This document shows positions 1 to 5,292 of a stretch of 5,292 bases of DNA, piece after piece. Both the position numbers and the translations under genes were made by a program. The stretch spans positions 1 to 5,292 of the forward strand of contig DAOVBC010000193.1 in the NCBI GenBank assembly GCA_030670715.1, written 5' to 3'. The notes below the pieces were generated by a model. The model saw nothing but the letters and a program-made list of their open reading frames with translations. It ran no database searches and had not been told where the DNA came from. Origin of the DNA: Deltaproteobacteria bacterium. Its GTDB lineage: Bacteria; Desulfobacterota; Desulfobacteria; Desulfobacterales; SG8-13. The number at the start of each line of letters is the position of its first letter. Within the stretch, counting starts at the first letter, position 1.

Positions 1-66
1 ACTTCAAATCCGGTGTGGGGCGCTAAAACCGTCCCGGGTGGGTTCGATTCCCATGCACTTCCGCCA
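1..66 (+). tRNA. selC: tRNA-Sec (selenocysteine, UCA anticodon), 5' end outside window
   Basis: This is the 3' part of a selenocysteine tRNA, which reads UGA codons together with SelB and a SECIS element. The window begins at the last base of the 5' anticodon strand. The loop CTTCAAA (2-8) gives anticodon TCA at 4-6, and TCCGG (9-13) closes the stem. A long variable arm follows: GGGGCG (17-22) pairs with CGTCCC (30-35), with one G-T wobble and a 7-base loop. The T arm is 38-54, with a TTCGATT loop at 43-49. The acceptor 3' strand is 8 bases (55-62), then G63 and an encoded CCA (64-66). The 8 bp acceptor plus 5 bp T stem is the bacterial tRNA-Sec hallmark, and the sequence closely resembles E. 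coli selC. The D arm and 5' acceptor strand lie outside the window. I see no clear terminator after CCA. Confidence 0.95.
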
Positions 67-83
67 CATCTCTATTAATAACT

Positions 84-1376
84 TTAACAGTCACCATTAT
101 TGTCAAGTTTCTTTCTTTTCTGCCAGACCGAACATTCGGCGCACTCCTGATTGTCCAGTTCGGTAACCGTAGCGGGAATAATTTCCACACCGGCTTCCTT
201 TAAAAGAACAATGGCCGTCCCTTCCCTTTCCCGGGCGACAACCACCTGATCCGGTTTAAAACCCAGCAGCCATCTGCCGGCCAGCAAGCCTTTTTTGGTT
301 TCGGCTCTGCAGTGTGGATTTTCAAGATATTCCCGGTTGCCTATAACGCCGGTGCTGGCGTCAATCTGCTCCAGTAGAAACCAGGTTGATTTTGCCAGGT
401 GCGGTTCTATCGGACCGCCGGGTTCTTTCACCGGCGTCATGCGTCGAATATATTTGGGCTGTCGGCTGTGAGTCTTTACGCTAACCATAACCACCCGTGG
501 AAACCGACGCCGGATTTCTTTCTCCTGAATATGTGCGATACGATGAGCCTGGTCCAGGGAATGGGTTCGATACACCACATCCAGATCGACTATAAACCGG
601 CCGCCGGCCATGCGGCTCAAACAGCGCTCCACCTGGTCAACGCGAGGATGGGATTCCACCAGCCCGATGATCTCACGTTCCGTCTCACGGTCTATGGCCT
701 CATCCAGCAAATCCCTCAGAGCCCGCCACAGCAGATGCCCCCCCGACCAGAACACAAAAATCGCCACCGCCCCTGCTGCCCACCGGTCCAGCCTCAGGCC
801 AAAGTATGCTCCGACCAGACTGATAACAACAACAGAGGTCGACAGTCCATCGGCCAGATAATCCCGGGCGTCGGCTTCAAGTGCCTTTGAATGAAGGCGC
901 CGTCCGGAGCGCAACTGATAAAATCCGAAGGAAAGAGTGATAATCAGTGATATGATGGCAACCGGCAGGGTGAGGGTTACATCCGGCAAAGTTGCAGGCC
1001 CCAGAAGCGCTCGGCGCCCAATTTCATAGCCGGCCACGATAACCGCCACCGATATCACCAGCGTTGCGATGGTTTCGGCCTTATACAGGCCGTAAGGAAA
1101 AGCCGGATGTTTTTTTCCGGCCAGCCACAAACCGGCATAGGCCGCTGTTGAAGCGACTACATCGATCGCAGAATGGATGGCATCTGCCACCAGCGCGGAT
1201 GAACCGCCGATAACGCCGGCAATCCCTTTGCCGCTGGAGAGCAGAAGATTGAGAAAGATTGAAAACGCTGCCCTGTGCCGCGCTTTTTTTATCTCAATCA
1301 AGTTCGTGTCGTGCGTGTCCGGCTCCTGTGGTTCGATATTTTTTTGCTGTTCTTCCCTCACTCCGCCTACCGTCAA
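84..1376 (-). CDS. CDF-family cation efflux transporter with C-terminal NifX/NifB-type (dinitrogenase Fe-Mo cofactor-like) domain
   Basis: This is an inner-membrane exporter of divalent metals (Fe2+, Zn2+ or Mn2+ in this family), normally driven by proton antiport. A hydrophilic N-terminus (1-35) precedes about six membrane segments (roughly 37-58, 61-86, 104-124, 135-156, 173-195, 197-221). The transport-site positions are H68 and D72 in segment 2 and D172 and D176 in segment 5; E. coli FieF has D, D, H, D there. A ferredoxin-like cytoplasmic CDF domain spans about 230-305. Residues 326-405 resemble the NifX/NifB-type domain (NPH near 353, LLKEAGVEIIP near 391). A CxxC (412-415) and a terminal C430 follow. 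At 430 aa it is longer than the usual CDF size of about 300 because of this tail. The frame opens just after a TAA. The start shown is TTG with no clear Shine-Dalgarno; GTG at 1361 is an alternative. It converges on selC. Family call is firm; the metal is not. Confidence 0.9.
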   Translation of the reverse strand: MTVGGVREEQQKNIEPQEPDTHDTNLIEIKKARHRAAFSIFLNLLLSSGKGIAGVIGGSSALVADAIHSAIDVVASTAAYAGLWLAGKKHPAFPYGLYKAETIATLVISVAVIVAGYEIGRRALLGPATLPDVTLTLPVAIISLIITLSFGFYQLRSGRRLHSKALEADARDYLADGLSTSVVVISLVGAYFGLRLDRWAAGAVAIFVFWSGGHLLWRALRDLLDEAIDRETEREIIGLVESHPRVDQVERCLSRMAGGRFIVDLDVVYRTHSLDQAHRIAHIQEKEIRRRFPRVVMVSVKTHSRQPKYIRRMTPVKEPGGPIEPHLAKSTWFLLEQIDASTGVIGNREYLENPHCRAETKKGLLAGRWLLGFKPDQVVVAREREGTAIVLLKEAGVEIIPATVTELDNQECAECSVWQKRKKLDNNGDC

Positions 1377-1452
1377 TGTCCGACTAATTTAACTTTTGAA
1401 TTTGTCCGCCGTTTTAGCTTTAAAATTGAGGATAAAATGGGAACCATTCCTT

Positions 1453-1483
1453 ATTATATCCAGTATCAAGTTTCCAGTATCCA
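1453..1483 (-). promoter_or_regulatory. possible promoter of the CDF gene
   Basis: Read on the minus strand, a perfect -10 hexamer TATAAT lies at 1458-1453, about 75 bases before the TTG start. The only -35 candidate is TGGATA at 1483-1478 (4 of 6 to TTGACA) with a long 19-base spacer, so the pair is weak. Both hexamers fall inside or at the edge of the heptamer repeat. The match could therefore be a by-product of the repeat sequence. Confidence 0.3.
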
Positions 1484-1488
1484 GTATC
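1454..1488 (-). repeat. degenerate 7-bp tandem repeat, consensus GATACTG
   Basis: Five consecutive 7-base units run in register on the minus strand from 1488 down to 1454. Units 1, 2 and 4 are exactly GATACTG, unit 3 is GAAACTT and unit 5 is GATATAA. The array lies in the 177-base spacer between feoB and the CDF gene and contributes most of the candidate TATAAT box. The rest of this spacer is AT-rich, and I see no gene in it. Function unknown. It resembles in kind the short heptanucleotide tandem repeats (STRR) described in cyanobacteria, without implying relatedness. Confidence 0.75.
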
Positions 1489-1553
1489 ATAATCATAGCG
1501 GCACTAAAGTTTGTTTTCACTAAGTAGTCATTTTAGATACCGGATTGGCCGGG

Positions 1554-3737
1554 TTAGCTGTATCCAAGCAACCTTCCCCCCTGATACACCACAAATGCCG
1601 CCAGCCATGCCACCGAAGTGCTGTAAAAAATGCTGAAGAACATCCACTTCAGCGAACCGGTTTCACGGCGTATGGCTGCAACCGTCGCCAGACACGGCAG
1701 GTAAAGCAAAACAAAAACCATCATGGACAGCGCCGACAGCGGTGTCATACCGGAGGCTTTCAGAGCACTGTGCAGTGCTTCGGATTTTTCATCGGCATCA
1801 GCTGCATAAAGAACCCCCATTGTGCTGACAACGATTTCCTTGGCCACAAAACCGGACACCAGCGCCACGCCGCCGCGCCAGTCAATGCCTATCGGCGCAA
1901 ACAGCGGCTCGAGTGCTTTTCCGATCCGACCCATAAATGACTTTTCAGTCTTCTCAACCTGCCGGACATTTAACAGTGCGGAAACGATTGCTTCACTCTC
2001 CTCCGTGAGCCGGGCTTTCCCGGCCCTGTCAACGGCTTGCATCTTCAGGGCATAGGTTGTTTTTACGTCGGCAATTTCAGCGTCATAATCCCTGGAATAT
2101 TGTATGTATCGCGGGAATGCGGATAGGGCCCAGATTATCACCGAACCGATCAGGATAATGCCCCCCATTTTTTTTAAAAATATCTTGCCGCGATCCCACA
2201 TGTGAATAAAAAGGCTCTTCAGCATCGGGACCCTGTATGGCGGCAATTCCATCACAAAAGGTGCATCGGCGCCCTTCAGCAGGGTGGAGCGAAAAATCCG
2301 GCCCGTGACCACTGAAAAGACAATTCCGAGAAGGTAGACGGAAAATATCACCGTGCCTGCCCGTGGACCGAAAAAAGTCCCGGCAAGGACAATATATACC
2401 GGCAGCTTGGCCGAACAGGACATAAACGGCGTGATTAAAATCGTGAGGATGCGATCTTTTTCACTCTCAAGTGCCCGGGTCGCCATAATAGCAGGAACAT
2501 TGCAGCCGAATCCCATCAGCATCGGTATAAAGGATTTTCCGTGTAATCCGATGAGATGCATGATCTTATCCATCAGAAAGGCCGACCGCGACATGTAGCC
2601 GGTATCTTCGAACAGGGAGATGCAGAAAAATAAAATGAGGATGTTGGGCAGGAAAACGATCACACTGCCGACACCGGCAATAATGCCGTTCAGCAGGAGA
2701 TCTTTAAGCAGGCTTTCCGGCAGCAGGCCTGCAATAACGGCTGAAGACCAGCCAACGATGCCGTCGATCATTTCCATCGGGTACTCTCCGAGGGTAAATG
2801 TCAATTGAAACATCGCCCAGATAAAAAAAACAAAAATCGGAAACCCGATAAAACGGTTTGTCAGGATCAGATCAATGTTACGTGAAATATCGATGCGCTC
2901 TCGCGTGGACGTTGTGTGAACTTCTTTGACGATCCCGGCGATAAATCCATAGCGTTCGTCCGTCATGATGATCTCCGGATCATCATCGAAACGCTCTCTC
3001 AAATGCCGGCGCAAAGAATCGGTCAGCTGCAAGATGTCTCCGCTGACGGCACCGGTCTTTTCAATGATACGTTCTTTAACAATTTTATCATCTTCGAGAA
3101 GTTTGATCGCCGTCCATCGGATATTATAGGGGAGGTTCCCGTCGGTATTATCCTCGATGTGCTGTTGCAGTTTCCAGATGGCACTTTCAATGTCCTTGTT
3201 GTATTTGACCCGCCTTTTTTGAAGGTTCGATACTTCCGATTCCGCCAGCTTTATCGCCATCTCCAGCAGGGTGTCGATCCCCTCATTTTTATTGCCCACG
3301 GTAAAGGTCACCGGTACATCCAGAAGGTCGGACATTTTCAGGGCGTCGATCTTGCTCCCGCGCACGCGCGCCAGGTCGGCCATATTCAGGGCGAAAATCA
3401 CCTTGCAATCCAGTTCCCGGAGCTGGGTGGCCAGATAAAGGCTGCGTTCAAGATTGGATGCATCGATGATATCGATGACAACATCGGGGGTTTCGTCAAG
3501 GACAAAATTGCGGGCGACAATCTCTTCAATCGAGAAAGGCGTGAGGCTGTACGTGCCGGGGAGATCAATGATTTTTAAATCGTACCCAAACTTGTGAATC
3601 CTGCCTTCTTTTTTCTCAACCGTCACCCCCGGCCAGTTGCCCACCTTTTGCCGGGTACCGGTGATATTATTGAATATCGTCGTTTTACCTGAGTTCGGGT
3701 TACCGGCCAGAGCAATGGTGAGGCGTTTTTGATGCAT
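1554..3737 (-). CDS. feoB: ferrous iron transport protein B (FeoB), GTPase-coupled Fe2+ importer
   Basis: This inner-membrane protein takes up Fe2+ under anoxic or reducing conditions. The N-terminal G domain (about 5-165) shows G1 GNPNSGKT (12-19), G2 with T39 in NWPGVT, G3 DLPG (58-61) and G4 NMAD (118-121). A helical GDI-like region covers about 170-265. The membrane part starts near 295. It carries both conserved gate signatures, GCNVPA (411-416) and MSCSAKLPVY (439-448), plus a third conserved cysteine in LPCLATVAA (680-688). A charged stretch (about 545-605) lies between membrane segments. At 727 aa it is near the family norm (E. coli about 773). The ATG start is 10 bases after the feoA TAG and lacks a strong Shine-Dalgarno, which suggests translational coupling to feoA. 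All G motifs and cysteines are intact, so it should be functional. No feoC is seen. Stop is TAA, with no convincing terminator behind it. Confidence 0.97.
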   Translation of the reverse strand: MHQKRLTIALAGNPNSGKTTIFNNITGTRQKVGNWPGVTVEKKEGRIHKFGYDLKIIDLPGTYSLTPFSIEEIVARNFVLDETPDVVIDIIDASNLERSLYLATQLRELDCKVIFALNMADLARVRGSKIDALKMSDLLDVPVTFTVGNKNEGIDTLLEMAIKLAESEVSNLQKRRVKYNKDIESAIWKLQQHIEDNTDGNLPYNIRWTAIKLLEDDKIVKERIIEKTGAVSGDILQLTDSLRRHLRERFDDDPEIIMTDERYGFIAGIVKEVHTTSTRERIDISRNIDLILTNRFIGFPIFVFFIWAMFQLTFTLGEYPMEMIDGIVGWSSAVIAGLLPESLLKDLLLNGIIAGVGSVIVFLPNILILFFCISLFEDTGYMSRSAFLMDKIMHLIGLHGKSFIPMLMGFGCNVPAIMATRALESEKDRILTILITPFMSCSAKLPVYIVLAGTFFGPRAGTVIFSVYLLGIVFSVVTGRIFRSTLLKGADAPFVMELPPYRVPMLKSLFIHMWDRGKIFLKKMGGIILIGSVIIWALSAFPRYIQYSRDYDAEIADVKTTYALKMQAVDRAGKARLTEESEAIVSALLNVRQVEKTEKSFMGRIGKALEPLFAPIGIDWRGGVALVSGFVAKEIVVSTMGVLYAADADEKSEALHSALKASGMTPLSALSMMVFVLLYLPCLATVAAIRRETGSLKWMFFSIFYSTSVAWLAAFVVYQGGRLLGYS

Positions 3738-3747
3738 TATAATAATT

Positions 3748-3975
3748 CTATCTCACATTCTCGACATTTATCTTGGCCGCTTCTTCAACACGCAGTGACA
3801 CATGGTACCCTTTGACAATCAACTCGAGTGGATCTTTCAGCGGCGCATATTTTTCAACGTAAACTTCGGTGCCTTTGATGATACCCATTTCAAGTATTCT
3901 GCGGCGTAGCGCCCCGTTTCCTCCGATTCGATTAATGGTCGCGCTCTGACCCTGTCTCAGTTCGCTGAGCAACAT
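3748..3975 (-). CDS. feoA: ferrous iron transport protein A (FeoA), SH3-like partner of FeoB
   Basis: This small cytoplasmic protein is needed for FeoB-mediated Fe2+ uptake and probably contacts FeoB. At 75 aa it has the usual length and the whole family pattern. R24-M30 (RRRILEM) is followed by GIIKGTEV (31-38), the APLKDP turn (44-49), and the C-terminal KGYHVSLR / EEAAKI strand pair (55-69). The ATG start is well supported by AGAGGAG at 3990-3984, eight bases from the start. It is the first gene of the feoAB operon, with feoB starting 10 bases after its TAG. A sigma70-like promoter lies about 37-65 bases upstream. The gene is complete, with nothing missing. Confidence 0.96.
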   Translation of the reverse strand: MLLSELRQGQSATINRIGGNGALRRRILEMGIIKGTEVYVEKYAPLKDPLELIVKGYHVSLRVEEAAKINVENVR

Positions 3976-3996
3976 AGAATCATCTCCTCTTTTTGT

Positions 3997-4014
3997 ATTC
4001 AGGAACGTCTGAAT
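3997..4014. promoter_or_regulatory. inverted repeat at the feoAB promoter, possible operator
   Basis: ATTCAG (3997-4002) and CTGAAT (4009-4014) are perfect 6-base inverted arms separated by GAACGT. The element overlaps the downstream part of the proposed -10 box and the expected transcription start of feoA, which is where a repressor would act. It does not look like a Fur box (GATAATGATAATCATTATC type) or a DtxR/IdeR box, so any binding factor is unknown. The arms are short, and chance occurrence is possible. Confidence 0.35.
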
Positions 4015-4040
4015 TTAGTGATGCCCTGATACAATGTCAA
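4012..4040 (-). promoter_or_regulatory. sigma70-type promoter for feoA-feoB
   Basis: On the minus strand a perfect -35 TTGACA (4040-4035) is followed after exactly 17 bases by TAAATT (4017-4012), a 4 of 6 match to TATAAT. Transcription would start near 4005, giving a leader of about 30 bases that holds the strong feoA Shine-Dalgarno. Position and spacing fit feoAB well. I found no obvious Fur box in the 207-base spacer upstream of feoA. Confidence 0.6.
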
Positions 4041-4165
4041 TAGGTATAAAGTCCGAATCGAATGGCACCGGCATGCGTTGCACTAAAGAAAGGGCAGCCG
4101 TTTTAACACCTATTTTTGCTTCGTGCCCGCAGAACAAAGAATCAAACCCCTACCCTGTCAGCCTA

Positions 4166-4183
4166 AATATTTAATGAAATATT
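4166..4183. repeat. AT-only inverted repeat at the 3' end of the DUF3786 gene
   Basis: AATATTT (4166-4172) and AAATATT (4177-4183) are perfect 7-base inverted arms around a 4-base loop. The element overlaps the last base of the DUF3786 stop codon. As RNA it would be a weak hairpin with no following T-run in the gene's direction, so it is not a classical terminator. It might protect the 3' end or bind a protein, or it may simply reflect AT-rich spacer sequence. Confidence 0.4.
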
Positions 4184-4791
4184 CAGGACAGAAGAAGCAT
4201 ATCCGACACCAGATTGACCAGCCCCCATATGGCATCGGCCGTAAGATGTCGCTCTATGGATCGGTCAAAGAGAATGGAAAGGTTCGGTGCGAATTCTTCG
4301 TCCCCTTCCCACAGCAAATAGTACAGCGGTATTCTGGGTAGCGGCCGGAATTTGAAAGCCGCATCTGCCATGTCGAGTTTCGTGCCCCCCAATTCTTTGG
4401 CCGCTCTTTTAAAATCTGTAACGTTTTTACCGTAAAGCTCCAGCAGGGGACCGGTTTTTAATATATGTGGCCCCTGAAAAAACTGAGCATCTTTGAGGTC
4501 GCGCACACTTATTTTTTCCTGCGCCAGGGGCGCATCCGTTACGTTCAGCAGATAGACCAGCACAACCAGTTCCTGCAGCGGATAATCGATTTTCTCCCAT
4601 CTTTCGTTATTGAACTGGCGAATGCATCCGTTTTGTATGTCAACAAGGATTTTCCGGTTCAAAAAAGGAAGTACCGCCCCCCGGAGATGGTCCGGCTTTG
4701 CCAGGGACAGGGCGCACAATTTGTCGATGTCTTTCTTTTTTAAATCATCCCAGTATTCCGCAGGTACTTTTATCGCGTCACCGGCCGGCAT
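4183..4791 (-). CDS. DUF3786 domain-containing protein, function unknown
   Basis: I recognise this as a DUF3786 protein, a family typical of anaerobes such as Desulfobacterota, with no established role. Using the ATG at 4791 gives 202 aa with no signal peptide or membrane segment, so it is probably cytoplasmic. Family-like features are the N-terminal WDDL helix region, a YPLQELVVLVYLL stretch in the middle, the ELGG segment, and a conserved C-terminal block containing DAAFKF, PRIPLYYLLWEGDEEF and ILFDRS. Two cysteines are visible, and there is no Fe-S type cluster of cysteines. I chose ATG 4791 because AAGGAAG (4803-4797) sits at the right distance. The frame could open 23 codons earlier at TTG 4860, but that start has no ribosome site and abuts a repeat array. 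The stop is TGA with a TAA three codons later, so it is not a plausible selenocysteine codon. It lies between rlmD and feoAB on the same strand, 207 bases from feoA. Confidence 0.85.
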   Translation of the reverse strand: MPAGDAIKVPAEYWDDLKKKDIDKLCALSLAKPDHLRGAVLPFLNRKILVDIQNGCIRQFNNERWEKIDYPLQELVVLVYLLNVTDAPLAQEKISVRDLKDAQFFQGPHILKTGPLLELYGKNVTDFKRAAKELGGTKLDMADAAFKFRPLPRIPLYYLLWEGDEEFAPNLSILFDRSIERHLTADAIWGLVNLVSDMLLLS

Positions 4792-4796
4792 GCATT

Positions 4797-4803
4797 CTTC
4801 CTT
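4797..4803 (-). promoter_or_regulatory. ribosome binding site that decides the DUF3786 start
   Basis: AAGGAAG on the minus strand, with AAGGA ending seven bases before ATG 4791. The longer-frame TTG at 4860 has no comparable site, so the shorter protein is favoured. Confidence 0.7.
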
Positions 4804-4862
4804 AAATTGAGTTAAAACCCATGTTGTCAGTGAGCTTTTGTTCTTCGAATCATTTATCAATT

Positions 4863-4930
4863 GTTACGGGTTACGCGTTGCGAGTTTCGTGATCATTATT
4901 ACCCGCATCGCGTAACGCGCAACTCGCAAC
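4863..4930. repeat. two opposed arrays of a degenerate 7-bp repeat (consensus GTTRCGN), possible hairpin or cruciform
   Basis: Four 7-base units run on the + strand at 4863-4890: GTTACGG, GTTACGC, GTTGCGA and GTTTCGT. After a 12-base spacer (4891-4902), four units of the same type run on the minus strand from 4930 to 4903: GTTGCGA, GTTGCGC, GTTACGC and GATGCGG. The two halves can pair imperfectly. The longest exact inverted match is GTTGCGAGTT (4877-4886) with AACTCGCAAC (4921-4930). On the + strand the structure is followed by ATTTTTATTATT, but no + strand gene precedes it. It fills much of the spacer between the rlmD-like gene and the DUF3786 gene. Function unknown. Confidence 0.8.
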
Positions 4931-5001
4931 ATTTTTATTATTCGACCACCCATAAGGCTAAAGCCGTTACATGTGTGAAATAGCTCATCGTTTCAAGAGC
5001 A

Positions 5002-5292
5002 CTACCGCCCTCTTTTCTCAAGTATAGCGACCGACTCGATGTGATAGGTATGCGGAAACATATCCACCGGCTGTACCTCGAGCACATGGTATTGGTCTTT
5101 CATCATTCCAAGATCTCTGGCCAGTGTGCCGGGATTGCAGGAAACATAAACAATTCTGGGGGGGCTCATGTCGAGCACCTGTTTGACGACCTTTTTGTGC
5201 ATTCCCGCTCTTGGCGGATCAATGATCAATACATCGGGATTCGAGCTGATCTGTGGCAGACAATCAATGATATCACCTTGAATGAATCGGCA
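5002..5292 (-). CDS. rlmD: 23S rRNA (uracil-5-)-methyltransferase RlmD/RumA type, C-terminal 96 residues only
   Basis: This is the end of an SAM-dependent RNA m5U methyltransferase; E. coli RlmD modifies U1939 of 23S rRNA. The frame is open to the window edge, so the N-terminus (TRAM domain, Fe-S cysteines if present, SAM-binding motif I) is outside. In the fragment, motif IV DPPR is at 25-28. The nucleophilic cysteine is C52 in YVSCNPGTLARD. The C-terminal motif DMFPHTYHIESVA holds the general base glutamate at E86. All catalytic elements expected in this part are intact, and the TAG stop is at the usual place shortly after the last motif. RlmC, RlmCD and TrmA share this layout, so the exact target base is less certain than the family. 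An internal TTG at 5229 is not a real start. No strong terminator is visible downstream. Confidence 0.9.
   Translation of the reverse strand, partial: CRFIQGDIIDCLPQISSNPDVLIIDPPRAGMHKKVVKQVLDMSPPRIVYVSCNPGTLARDLGMMKDQYHVLEVQPVDMFPHTYHIESVAILEKRGR

Noticed and set aside
399..890. 163-codon open frame on the + strand
   Set aside because: It is antisense to the clear CDF gene and has a low-complexity Pro/Gln/His-rich translation typical of a shadow frame.
1537..1556. Possible feoB terminator from the CCGG...CCGG inverted repeat
   Set aside because: The stem is only 4 bp and no T-run follows in the direction of feoB transcription.
1545..1940. 131-codon open frame on the + strand over the 3' end of feoB
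   Set aside because: Antisense to intact FeoB C-terminal motifs; no ribosome site or domain.
560..3230. GGTTCGAT words (near 564, 1330 and 3224) as remnants of selC attachment sites
   Set aside because: Each match to the T loop is only 7-9 bases and lies inside conserved coding sequence; chance matches.
2916..3578. 220-codon open frame on the + strand
   Set aside because: It lies wholly opposite feoB, whose GTPase motifs make the minus strand the coding one. The translation shows no recognisable domain.
4183..4185. TGA stop of the DUF3786 gene as a selenocysteine codon, given selC in the window
   Set aside because: Only three more codons follow before a TAA, and the family's conserved block is already complete.
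4465..4810. Two overlapping + strand frames opposite the DUF3786 gene
   Set aside because: The minus strand encodes a recognisable family with a good ribosome site; these are shadows.
4800..4860. CTGACA near 4827 as a DUF3786 promoter -35 box
   Set aside because: No acceptable -10 hexamer occurs at 16-18 bases, so I could not support a promoter.
4931..4980. Possible rlmD terminator (GGCTAAAGCC) or + strand terminator formed by the repeat hairpin plus ATTTTT
   Set aside because: GGCT-AA-AGCC leaves a 2-base loop and no T-run on the minus strand. The + strand version has no gene to terminate.

Overview
The window looks like ordinary chromosomal sequence from a selenocysteine-using, probably anaerobic, Gram-negative bacterium. 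My best guess is the sulfate-reducing Desulfobacterota (Desulfobacterales-like). This rests on the tRNA-Sec fragment, a DUF3786 protein, a feoA-feoB pair and a cation-efflux protein carrying a NifX/NifB-type tail. The lineage is inferred from gene content, not from any database comparison.

Layout, left to right. The 3' two-thirds of a selenocysteine tRNA gene (selC) lies on the + strand at the left edge. Everything else reads on the minus strand. A cation diffusion facilitator (CDF) gene with a C-terminal dinitrogenase-cofactor-like domain (84-1376) converges on selC with only 17 bp between them. Upstream of it is a short spacer with a degenerate 7-bp tandem repeat that contains a TATAAT box. 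Next come feoB (1554-3737) and feoA (3748-3975), 10 bp apart and evidently one operon. A good sigma70-type promoter and a short inverted repeat sit just upstream of feoA. Then comes a DUF3786 gene (4183-4791, with a possible longer start at 4860). Upstream of it is a second 7-bp repeat array arranged as two opposed half-arrays (4863-4930). The right edge holds the catalytic C-terminal end of an RlmD/RumA-type 23S rRNA uracil-5-methyltransferase (5002-5292, 5' end outside the window).

How the genes may work together. FeoB is a GTPase-coupled ferrous iron importer and FeoA its small SH3-like partner. The adjacent CDF protein is a likely divalent-metal exporter, so the left part of the window reads as a small ferrous/divalent-metal homeostasis locus with import and export on the same strand. 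The DUF3786 protein has no known function. selC and rlmD are RNA-related housekeeping genes that flank the locus and need not be linked to it.

No stretch above 300 bases lacks a gene. The main unexplained elements are the two heptamer repeat arrays, the non-Fur-like inverted repeat at the feo promoter, and the CDF-NifX-like fusion with its mixed metal site. I see no convincing new multi-gene system, mobile element or CRISPR array.
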